From Anaerolineales bacterium (GTDB taxonomy: Bacteria > Chloroflexota > Anaerolineae > Anaerolineales > Villigracilaceae), in contig JACMLM010000070.1 of the NCBI GenBank assembly GCA_014379595.1, positions 1-52,132 on the forward strand: a stretch of DNA of 52,132 nucleotides, given 5' to 3'. Both the position numbers and the translations under genes were made by a program. Of this stretch, positions 41,593 through 48,761 are shown piece after piece (the first letter of the stretch is position 1; each line of letters opens with the position of its first letter). The notes under the pieces are model-generated. The model was not told the DNA's origin and ran no database searches. It saw only the letters and a list, made by a program, of their open reading frames with translations.

Positions 41593-42054
41593 TTACAGCC
41601 TTTTTACCATAATTAAACAAGGATTCTCTTCGCCCCATATTTGTTTGGATTCTTCCATCGGTCGAAACCCAACCGCTTCATAGAAAGCTCTGGTTTTGGC
41701 GTAGCCTTCGTCAGGGTCAGAAGGTCCAAGCGTCTTGACTTGAAGATACTCCACGTTTTGGCTTCTCAGCCATTCCTGCGATTTCTCGATCAACGCGCGT
41801 CCAATTCCCTTGTGATGCGCCTCCATCAAAATGCCCATCACATATACTTCAGCTGCATAAGGCGTGTGCTGTTTAATACTGACAAACCCGATAGCCTTGG
41901 CTCTTTGATAAGCTAACCAGGTGGGTAAATGATCGATGGAATTCGAGTAATGCACGATGGCTTCCTCGATCCCAAACCATTCACCCAAAGAACGGACGAT
42001 CGGAGTGCAAATATGTGATTTTTCGAAATAAGGGCCTTCGATTTGGATACTCAT
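41593..42054 (-). CDS. GNAT family N-acetyltransferase
   Basis: 153 aa single GNAT domain. The acetyl-CoA loop is MEAHHKGIGRALIEKS (about 77-92) and the C-terminal TRAFYEAVGFRP is typical. Substrate is unknown. It is the last gene of a three-gene minus-strand set after the Nudix and AAC(3)-I-like genes. Confidence 0.88.
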   Translation of the reverse strand: MSIQIEGPYFEKSHICTPIVRSLGEWFGIEEAIVHYSNSIDHLPTWLAYQRAKAIGFVSIKQHTPYAAEVYVMGILMEAHHKGIGRALIEKSQEWLRSQNVEYLQVKTLGPSDPDEGYAKTRAFYEAVGFRPMEESKQIWGEENPCLIMVKRL

Positions 42055-42083
42055 AGCCTATTGTCTTTCGTCAAACTACTTTT

Positions 42084-42530
42084 CTATACTTCATATAGAA
42101 AGTTGATCACCTTCTCGCTTTTTCCACCTGTGGAGCGATAAAACTCAATGGCATGTTCATCTTCTTCATGCGCCATTACAAAGAAAGTTTCGATATTGTT
42201 CTTAATACAATATTCTTTCAAACTTTGGATTAATCCTTTTCCAATGCCTATTCTTTGGTATTCTGGTTTGACAGCCATGTCATATAGAAAGATTTCGGAA
42301 GCATTTGAATACAGCATTGGAAGTTCATAAGCCGTTAAGCCGCCCACTACTTCATTTTCAGAAATAGCTGCAAGAGCAATAAAGCTCCTATTATTGAGTA
42401 ATTTCAATAAGTTTACGTCGCTTCCAATTGTCCGTTCATCTTCTTCGAAGACCGTGTTGAACATGTGAGCAAGGGATTTGAATATCGATAGATCATCTTT
42501 TGTAAGCTGCTTAATCTCATATTGTTTCAT
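42084..42530 (-). CDS. AAC(3)-I-like aminoglycoside 3-N-acetyltransferase family protein (GNAT)
   Basis: 148 aa. The order FIALAAISENEVVGGLTAYELP, SEIFLYDMAV and QRIGIGKGLIQSLKEYC follows AAC(3)-I enzymes closely, including the FIALAA and SEI-YD-AV signatures that distinguish them from generic GNATs. Characterised members acetylate the 3-amino group of gentamicin-type aminoglycosides; chromosomal relatives may have other substrates. It starts 3 bp after the Nudix stop, so the two are co-transcribed. Resistance activity is inference and may be weak or absent. Confidence 0.8.
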   Translation of the reverse strand: MKQYEIKQLTKDDLSIFKSLAHMFNTVFEEDERTIGSDVNLLKLLNNRSFIALAAISENEVVGGLTAYELPMLYSNASEIFLYDMAVKPEYQRIGIGKGLIQSLKEYCIKNNIETFFVMAHEEDEHAIEFYRSTGGKSEKVINFLYEV

Positions 42531-42532
42531 AT

Positions 42533-43129
42533 TTATGCCTTTGCAAGCAAGCCGTGAATTTGTATATATTGAAGCAACATAATCGTCTTCCCGTCTTTGA
42601 TTCTGCCATCTTCGATCATCATGAGTGCTTCTGGAAATGGGATTTCAAGGACTTGTATATTTTCTTCTTCCTCTTTCACGCCGCCCCCATCATTGCGTAA
42701 ATCCGTATGAGCGTATTCTGCAATAAAGAAATACAGAATTTCTGTCACAGAGCCTGGGGACATATACGCCTCAAAAATTTTCTTCACCTCGCCAACTTCA
42801 TAGCCAGTTTCTTCAATGGCTTCTCTTTTGATACATTCTTCGGGGCTTTCTTTTTCGAGCAAACCCGCGCATGCTTCTATCAACATGCCATCTTCATTGC
42901 CGTTGATATAGGTGGGGATTCTAAATTGTCTGGTGAGCACCACGGTATTTTGAAGTTTGTTGTAGAGCAGAATCACGGCTCCGTTGCCACGGTCATAGGC
43001 TTCCCGGCTTTGAGTTACTTTCGTCCCGTCAGCTTTTTCAATTTCAAATGTAACTTTTCGAAGGGTGTACCAGTTATCTGAAAGAATATCCGTTTGAAGG
43101 ATTCGAACAGTAGGTGTTATATGACTCAT
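42533..43129 (-). CDS. Nudix hydrolase, NudK/GDP-mannose pyrophosphatase-like
   Basis: 198 aa. The Nudix box region (about 89-110) has [20 protein letters not shown]. An N-terminal beta domain contains [11 protein letters not shown] and [32 protein letters not shown] and the C-terminal [12 protein letters not shown]-like end closely follow the NudK family, which hydrolyses GDP-mannose and related sugar nucleotides. AGAGG precedes the ATG. It heads a transcript with two acetyltransferase genes. Confidence 0.88.
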   Translation of the reverse strand: MSHITPTVRILQTDILSDNWYTLRKVTFEIEKADGTKVTQSREAYDRGNGAVILLYNKLQNTVVLTRQFRIPTYINGNEDGMLIEACAGLLEKESPEECIKREAIEETGYEVGEVKKIFEAYMSPGSVTEILYFFIAEYAHTDLRNDGGGVKEEEENIQVLEIPFPEALMMIEDGRIKDGKTIMLLQYIQIHGLLAKA

Positions 43130-43248
43130 AATTTACTTACCTCTTAAGAAAGTATAGGTATCTGATAATGATTTTTTCTTTAAATGCAAATATGAATTAT
43201 AAGCTAGCCCCACCTTTAAATTTTTAAAGCCTGGAATTTAAATATATT

Positions 43249-44394
43249 TTACATTTCCCCATTCCACTCAATATCAAAAGTGGAGGCTTCCAAGGCGGTG
43301 ATCTTTTCTTTTCCTGCAAGCGATAAATAAGCAAGAATGCTTTTAAATTGCATAATAAATGGCATAGGGTCTTTGAAATCGAGGATAACGTCGCTGCTGG
43401 TGAAGAATGTTTTTATCCACTGCATGAGTTGCTTATTCTTTAATGATTGGGGAAGTCCATAGAGAAGCATGGCAGTGGCAAGCATGAATGAATTATCACT
43501 TGTTGGAGTAATACAATCCATGTTTGGATTCAAAAATGCTTCTGCAAATTTTGGATGCGATGCCAGCAAATGCACTCCGCTTGTGGCGCGCGGATTACAT
43601 TCAAGCGCATAAACCTGCCCATCTGTTGCTTGAATAAAATCAAAAGCGATCTGACCTGTGAACTGATTTTTTTCTACAAAGTTTCTTACCCAATTAAATG
43701 TACCAAGATGGTCCATATGCTGAAAAGCGATCGCCGCACCTTCGCCCGCTGTGATCGTGGATGAATATGCGGTATGCGCTGTGATATATCCATCGTGGCA
43801 AATACTATAAGTACAGATCTGCCTGCCTTTGATATATTCCTGTGCCACCCAGGGGGAATTGGAACTAACTGTCAGCTTATGTAAAGCCTGTTTTAACGTG
43901 GGCAGGATCAAAGTCTGCGCGGCGAAGCGAGAGTAAACGGGTTTAAGTACCAGTTCGCGCCAGTGTGCAAACGCGTGCAGCAGGTCATCCTGATTAAGAA
44001 GATACATCGTCTCTGGCGCATACAAGTCACGCTCGATGGCATTAACAACAAAATGCCATTTATTATGCAGGCTGTTCATTTTTTTGAGCGGCTCAACGAA
44101 GACAATACAAGGAAGCTGCTCGCGCCCCATAGCAATATAAAATGCCTCTTCACAAGTGGGAATAAGCAGTTGAATTTTATTTTCAACAATAATAGTCTTG
44201 AGCGCGTCGATAAACGCCCGCGTTTTCTGGCGGGGCGGCGGCACAAAAAAGTTTTTCTTAATCGTATTGCTCGGCTCAGACAAATGCCCATGCAAAGACT
44301 CAGCCATAAAGACGATATGCCCCGCGCGATGAAATGCACGGGCGAGTTCAAGTGTGGCAGGAGCGCGCCCGCCTGTAAGTAGAATATTAGTCAT
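43249..44394 (-). CDS. ATP-grasp domain ligase
   Basis: 381 aa. An N-terminal Rossmann-like pre-grasp region starts ILLTGGRAPATLELARAFHRAGH. The ATP-grasp core includes VLKPVYSRFAAQT, the WVAQEYIKGRQI lid strand, and the metal-binding GQVYALECNPRATSG (about 257-271). Such enzymes join a carboxylate to an amine or thiol through an acyl-phosphate; the closest general type is carbamoyl-phosphate-synthase-like or peptide-ligase-like. It ends a minus-strand series containing the oleA-, oleD- and oleC-like genes, so a role in amide tailoring of that product is plausible but unproven. Confidence 0.85.
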   Translation of the reverse strand: MTNILLTGGRAPATLELARAFHRAGHIVFMAESLHGHLSEPSNTIKKNFFVPPPRQKTRAFIDALKTIIVENKIQLLIPTCEEAFYIAMGREQLPCIVFVEPLKKMNSLHNKWHFVVNAIERDLYAPETMYLLNQDDLLHAFAHWRELVLKPVYSRFAAQTLILPTLKQALHKLTVSSNSPWVAQEYIKGRQICTYSICHDGYITAHTAYSSTITAGEGAAIAFQHMDHLGTFNWVRNFVEKNQFTGQIAFDFIQATDGQVYALECNPRATSGVHLLASHPKFAEAFLNPNMDCITPTSDNSFMLATAMLLYGLPQSLKNKQLMQWIKTFFTSSDVILDFKDPMPFIMQFKSILAYLSLAGKEKITALEASTFDIEWNGEM

Positions 44395-44445
44395 TGTTAC
44401 CCAAAGTTAATTCCATCCTATCAGAAAATCACTTTGCAGTACGTA

Positions 44446-44456
44446 CTCGCAATGAC
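44446..44456. repeat. Half copy of palindromic repeat family A
   Basis: CTCGCAATGAC matches one arm of the elements at 7142-7234 and 47675-47776; the opposite arm is missing. It lies between the oleA-like and ATP-grasp genes. Confidence 0.45.
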
Positions 44457-44457
44457 A

Positions 44458-45453
44458 CTAAAATGTTAAGACCAACCCGCCAATAGACAAACCCGCGCCC
44501 GTGCCAGCGATAAGCACTTTTTGTCCGCGCTGAATGTTTCCATCGCGCACTGCCTGATACAGCGTAGACGGGATTGAAGCCGAGACGCAATTACCAAGTG
44601 TTTCCAGCGTGCTCATAATTTTTGAGTGAGGCCATCCAAACCGCTCAAGCATCATCAAACCAACTTTGCTGGCCTGATGCGGAACAACTACATCAATATC
44701 TACCAAACTTTTTGACAACCCAGGATACAACTCTTCGAGAAAATCTCCAGCAATCTCGCGCACCATGCGCAGCACAGCAGGGCCGTCCATGTGAAAGAGA
44801 TCATCTTCAGGGTTATGATTTTTGAAACGCGGATGAAGACGCGACCCGCCGCCCATGATGGCTGTAAGATATGCGCCTTCGCCATAGGTTTTAAAATGCG
44901 CATGATGCAGAATGGACGGATCCCCTGCATTTGATTTTGTGACAACAACCGCCGCCGCCGCATCCCCGACGAGTGAAGCTGATTCTGGTTCCTTTGGGTT
45001 GATCCCACACGAGGCCACATCCGCGCTGGCGATGAGAATATTTTTATATCTGCCGTTTTGCAAAAAGTTTGCCGCTACATCCATACCTGCCACGAAGCTT
45101 AAACAAGTTGTATGTATTGTCATCGCTGGGATGCCAGAATTCCCTAATCCAAGCTGACGTTGGATCAATGAACCTGTATCAGGAATGGCTTGCTCCCCTG
45201 TGCCTGAGGCATTGATAATAAGATCAAGTTGATCGGGTTTAAGTTTCGCTTCATCCAATGCTTCACGTGCGGCTTCAGCAGACATAAACGATGACGTTTC
45301 ATCTGTCACCCATCTGCGTTCACGCACACCATTGCGCCGCTCTACCCACCCAACGGGCAGTCCGCACATGGCTTCGAGTTCTGAGCTTGGTACGATTCTT
45401 TTCGGTAAGTATCTGCCTAATCCAATAATTTTAAGGGGTAAATTGACTTGCAT
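44458..45453 (-). CDS. 3-oxoacyl-ACP synthase III-like thiolase (OleA/FabH type)
   Basis: 331 aa with the KAS III catalytic triad: Cys117 in IHTTCLSFVAG, His259 in VVPHQASK and Asn288 in TLGNCVSASIPS. GVRERRW and the C-terminal GTGAGLSIGG are conserved. FabH starts fatty-acid synthesis with acetyl-CoA, while OleA condenses two long acyl-CoAs head to head. Linkage to OleC- and OleD-like genes favours the OleA-like reading. AGGAG lies before the ATG. A 137-bp family B repeat separates it from the upstream transferase gene. Confidence 0.85.
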   Translation of the reverse strand: MQVNLPLKIIGLGRYLPKRIVPSSELEAMCGLPVGWVERRNGVRERRWVTDETSSFMSAEAAREALDEAKLKPDQLDLIINASGTGEQAIPDTGSLIQRQLGLGNSGIPAMTIHTTCLSFVAGMDVAANFLQNGRYKNILIASADVASCGINPKEPESASLVGDAAAAVVVTKSNAGDPSILHHAHFKTYGEGAYLTAIMGGGSRLHPRFKNHNPEDDLFHMDGPAVLRMVREIAGDFLEELYPGLSKSLVDIDVVVPHQASKVGLMMLERFGWPHSKIMSTLETLGNCVSASIPSTLYQAVRDGNIQRGQKVLIAGTGAGLSIGGLVLTF

Positions 45454-45480
45454 TGAGTCTCCTGAATATATTCAAAACAA

Positions 45481-45617
45481 CCTGGTGGTCGAGTAGGGCG
45501 AATGTTCTTATCGCCCGTATCGAGACCACCATATTTGAATCATACTTTTTGTTTCTTATTAAATAGGTGGTCTCGATACGCCCCGCGAAAACCATACGGG
45601 GCTACTCGACCACCAGG
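45481..45617. repeat. Palindromic repeat element, family B, with 16-bp perfect terminal inverted repeats
   Basis: CCTGGTGGTCGAGTAG (45481-45496) and CTACTCGACCACCAGG (45602-45617) are exact complements. Inner arms CGTATCGAGACCACC and GGTGGTCTCGATACG are also exact complements, and GGGCGA/TCGCCC forms a small side hairpin. The AT-rich centre has TACTTTTTGTTTC, shared with the copy at 34199. It sits in the gap upstream of the oleA-like gene and could affect its transcription. Confidence 0.9.
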
Positions 45618-45629
45618 ATTGCACTGAAA

Positions 45630-46787
45630 TCAAAAATCCATCTTCTGAAAATATGGTATCGCGTATTTTGATATTGCCTTTATTAACTGCCAGGGTCTGT
45701 GTCTCTTTACGGGCAGGTGCTGATAATACACTGCATTGTACTCAATCACAGATTTCCCGCCACGCACCTTTTTAAATTTTCCTACTCCTCCACTGGCATG
45801 GACGAGTAAGTTTCGTTTTATTCCTTCCTGCAAAGTAATAAGTGTGAGCAAACGATATAAACCTTCTTCTTGAGAAATGCTTGTATCATAGCCAAATAAT
45901 GGTTGGGTCATTGCGCCATTACGAATAAAAAATCCCATGACGGCATTTATTTTCCCATCCCGTTTTAATGCGCGCAAGTGCAATATCTCTTCATCGCGTG
46001 CAAGTTTCATAAATTCAAATGTGAACTGTGGATTGTAATAAGAATATTTTTCAAGATACAACATATTGTATAAATCTAACGAGCGCGCCAACTCAGCTTC
46101 TGACAATTCTTTGCCATCCACCACTTCATATCCATGTTTGCGAAGCACGCGCGTATCCTCTTTATATTGCCGCGTGCGACTTGCCTCCATAGGGTCCATG
46201 TACCAAACCTGGCGGCTCAACACCATTTCATACTGATTCTCTACCAAAGCTGCATATACATGCGGATTCTTCTTTTGGTCAACGGATCGAAAAACGATTA
46301 CTCGATCTGGAAACCATTTCGGCAGCGCTTCAGTTAATGCTTTGAGCTGGTCCTTATTTATGAAAGGATACAGATTCGTTGAGAGCAAATAATTATTTAC
46401 ATATACAACTTTATCCAACTCGGCATTTTTGAAATACCAAGCGACAGGATTCATGATCAACTTTATCAATACTTCTAGAGGTGGATTATTAAGATGCTTT
46501 ACCTCTTCAAACCCGCCATAGGAAACATAATGGCTGTATGGTGAAACGGTGTATGTATTATCTGGGTGAAAATCTGAAATAGTAATGGGAATAATGACAT
46601 TGTCCACTTTGGCGAGCATCAACTGTGTGCTGTATACATTCTTTATATATTTTTGCGGGCCATCCATCATCAGCGGCAAAAGATAACGGCGCGCATAGTC
46701 TCCGTCAGGCGTGGACGGCCATTCAATGGTATGAATATTTTCGCGAGTATATAAGTGCGTCGCACCAGACGGGTTGGATAATGCCAT
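45630..46787 (-). CDS. GNAT/FemAB-like (BioF2-type) acyl- or aminoacyl-transferase
   Basis: About 385 aa from the ATG at 46787 (the frame also opens with a TTG at 46805; GAGAG lies 9 nt before the ATG). Two-lobed alpha/beta sequence; the C-terminal half has RALKRDGKINAVMGFFIRNG followed by a helix and LVHASGGVGKFKKVRGG, similar to FemAB/BioF2-type GNAT-fold transferases that attach amino acids or acyl groups. N-terminal residues 20-110 resemble no family I can name. It is embedded in the ole-like gene series. Function beyond acyl/aminoacyl transfer is not assigned. Confidence 0.6.
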   Translation of the reverse strand: MALSNPSGATHLYTRENIHTIEWPSTPDGDYARRYLLPLMMDGPQKYIKNVYSTQLMLAKVDNVIIPITISDFHPDNTYTVSPYSHYVSYGGFEEVKHLNNPPLEVLIKLIMNPVAWYFKNAELDKVVYVNNYLLSTNLYPFINKDQLKALTEALPKWFPDRVIVFRSVDQKKNPHVYAALVENQYEMVLSRQVWYMDPMEASRTRQYKEDTRVLRKHGYEVVDGKELSEAELARSLDLYNMLYLEKYSYYNPQFTFEFMKLARDEEILHLRALKRDGKINAVMGFFIRNGAMTQPLFGYDTSISQEEGLYRLLTLITLQEGIKRNLLVHASGGVGKFKKVRGGKSVIEYNAVYYQHLPVKRHRPWQLIKAISKYAIPYFQKMDF

Positions 46788-46821
46788 TGATGAAGATTCT
46801 CTCAAGAGTGGATTTGTCTAC

Positions 46822-47664
46822 TTAAGTAAGGTGCGACGCACTCTCATGAGATCGAATTGTCTCTTCACAATGCGAAGGGATAATTTCCACATCAGGGTGG
46901 GTTAAATGATAGCCATGTAAGTTTGTAAGTGTTTCACGATATACATTGCCATCAGAAAAGATTAGATTAGCAATCTTATGCGGCGGACGATTATCAACAA
47001 CGGCTTGTTTTAACCATGCGGCATCTGCAACGAAGAAAAATAATTTATCATTTTCGTCGCGAGCAAAAATCCCCATTTGACCAATGGCATGCCCTGGCAA
47101 CTCCACGCCAATAATGGAACTGTCGCCGAGCAAGTCATATCCTTTTGTGAAAGGCGCATATTCTTTGGGTAAGAGGATTACGCGATTCATTTCCACTGGA
47201 TGGGAGCGTTCATCGAAATCTGAAGGGATGAGTCCACGCATAAAGGCGTGTTTCATATCTTCTGAAGGCGGCAGGTTGCGCAAACCTGCATAAGCGTGGG
47301 GCATGTAGATATAACGGGAGCCTGTCAGGTCGGGGAGTGAGGCGATGTGATCCGCATGGAAGTGAGAGATAAAAGTGTGTGTAATATCATGTGGCTGGAT
47401 TCCAAAAGTCGCAAGTTGATTCACAACCAGATCTTCTTCATGAAGAGTTACTGGTGTCATCCAGCGATAAATCCGATTGGGGAAGTTTTTGGTCTCATCA
47501 AAGAAGCGATAGGAATAGCCTGTGTCAAACAACATGGGGCCAAAGCGCGGATGTTGAAGCAGAGCAAACATAGCGGGAAAGTGAATACTTCGCCAGCGTC
47601 CGCCTTGAATGGCAATATGTTCGGGTGCAGTGCAATAGCCTGCGTAAAGAATGTTAATTTTCAT
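46822..47664 (-). CDS. MBL-fold metallo-hydrolase (AHL-lactonase-like)
   Basis: 280 aa metallo-beta-lactamase fold. The metal motif is HFHADH (101-106), with LPGHAIGQMG, the bridging Asp in VADAAW, and the terminal His in PSHC. The overall order (MLFDTGY, then the TFISHFHADH strand) is like lactonases of the AttM/AiiA group. Members open lactone rings or hydrolyse thioesters. Next to a beta-lactone-synthetase-like gene, a ring-opening or self-protection role is an attractive inference. There is no ribosome binding site, and a palindromic repeat lies 11 bp upstream of the ATG. Confidence 0.85.
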   Translation of the reverse strand: MKINILYAGYCTAPEHIAIQGGRWRSIHFPAMFALLQHPRFGPMLFDTGYSYRFFDETKNFPNRIYRWMTPVTLHEEDLVVNQLATFGIQPHDITHTFISHFHADHIASLPDLTGSRYIYMPHAYAGLRNLPPSEDMKHAFMRGLIPSDFDERSHPVEMNRVILLPKEYAPFTKGYDLLGDSSIIGVELPGHAIGQMGIFARDENDKLFFFVADAAWLKQAVVDNRPPHKIANLIFSDGNVYRETLTNLHGYHLTHPDVEIIPSHCEETIRSHESASHLT

Positions 47665-47674
47665 AAGTAAATTA

Positions 47675-47776
47675 CGTCATTGTGAGGAGCGCTCTTGCTT
47701 TTCGCGACGACACTTGCGCCGCACTGCGTTTGTTGCAGTGCGGTGCAAGTGTCGCCTTATCAGGCTCGCAATGACG
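47675..47776. repeat. Large palindromic repeat, family A, running into the 3' end of the oleD-like gene
   Basis: Outer arms CGTCATTGTGAG (47675-47686) and CTCGCAATGACG (47765-47776) pair with one mismatch. Inner arms are two perfect 9-bp stems: GACACTTGC/GCAAGTGTC (47709-47717 with 47745-47753) and CCGCACTGC/GCAGTGCGG (47719-47727 with 47735-47743). The right arm supplies the last codons of the oleD-like gene (ending SLRA). As RNA it would form a very stable hairpin between oleD and the MBL gene. Confidence 0.85.
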
Positions 47777-48761
47777 GGTGAGTCTCCTTCCACCATTTCA
47801 TAAATCTATCAAAGCCTTCATCAAGAGAAACTTTGGGTTGATATCCAAGTTCATTTTTGGCAGCCGTGATATCAAGAGTTGTATTGTTTGCAAGCATACT
47901 TACTGCCACCCGCGTGAGCGGCGGTTCGGGATGTGTTGGAATGAGTGTGTAAATAAATTCAAGTAGACTTGCAGCAACATTTGCGGTTTGATAAGAAATC
48001 TTGCGTTTGGGATATGGCAAATTAAGTTCTTGGCAAATGCGTTCGACCAATTTCCAAATTTTGACAGGTTCGCCATTGGAGATATTGTATTTTCTACCAA
48101 GCGTACTAACAGGTGATTCTGCACATAATAAAAGTGCATCTACAACATTTTCGATATAGGTCAGGTCAACAACATTTTCACCGTTGCCCAAAATGGGAAG
48201 TCTGCCAGATTGCAGGCGCGGAATTAAACGAGGGAAAATAACTGTATCGCCAGGTCCAAATATCGCACGCGGGCGGGTTGTAATTGTAGGCAGGCCCTTC
48301 GCAAATGCTTCGTCAACTTCCTGTTCGGCGAGGATCTTTGTGGCTGCGTAATTACTCACGGGTTCAGGCAACACATCTGTTTCCTTGACATTCATGCGCG
48401 ATGAATATCCAAAATAAAGGCTGGGTGTCGAAACATACACGAGTCGTTTTATTTTATGTTCCTCGCATCCTCGAATAACATTGCGTGTGCCAATTACATT
48501 GGCTTGATAAAACTTTTCATAGTTTCCCCATGGCGATGGAAAAGCAGCGCAATGAAAAACGATCTCTTGATTCTTGCAGGCATCTATGAGTCCATCTTTC
48601 TTTGTAATATCTAGCTGAAACGTATTAATTCCTTCACTTTCAAGTTCATCCAACTTGAAGGTATTTCGTCCCAACGCAGTGACATCCCAGCCTATGCTGT
48701 GCAAACGGCGAGTCAATGCACCGCCCAGGAATCCTGTCGCCCCTGTGACCAAAGCCTTCAC
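47760..48761 (-). CDS. NAD(P)-dependent epimerase/3-beta-HSD-like reductase (OleD-like)
   Basis: 333 aa extended SDR. TGATGFLGGAL (6-16) binds the cofactor; STPSLYFG and SNYAATK (Tyr138, Lys142) form the active site; TTRPRAIFGPGD follows. The IFGPGD and GNGENVVDLTYIENVVDA segments are typical of the 3-beta-HSD family containing OleD, which reduces 2-alkyl-3-ketoacids to 2-alkyl-3-hydroxyacids. The GTG start overlaps the stop of the oleC-like gene (GTGA), so the two are translationally coupled, in line with sequential steps. Its C-terminal few residues come from a palindromic repeat. Confidence 0.85.
   Translation of the reverse strand: MKALVTGATGFLGGALTRRLHSIGWDVTALGRNTFKLDELESEGINTFQLDITKKDGLIDACKNQEIVFHCAAFPSPWGNYEKFYQANVIGTRNVIRGCEEHKIKRLVYVSTPSLYFGYSSRMNVKETDVLPEPVSNYAATKILAEQEVDEAFAKGLPTITTRPRAIFGPGDTVIFPRLIPRLQSGRLPILGNGENVVDLTYIENVVDALLLCAESPVSTLGRKYNISNGEPVKIWKLVERICQELNLPYPKRKISYQTANVAASLLEFIYTLIPTHPEPPLTRVAVSMLANNTTLDITAAKNELGYQPKVSLDEGFDRFMKWWKETHPSLRA

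Noticed and set aside
46822-47664. MBL-fold protein considered as OleB
   Set aside because: OleB is an alpha/beta-hydrolase of the haloalkane dehalogenase type; this protein has the metal motif of a different superfamily.
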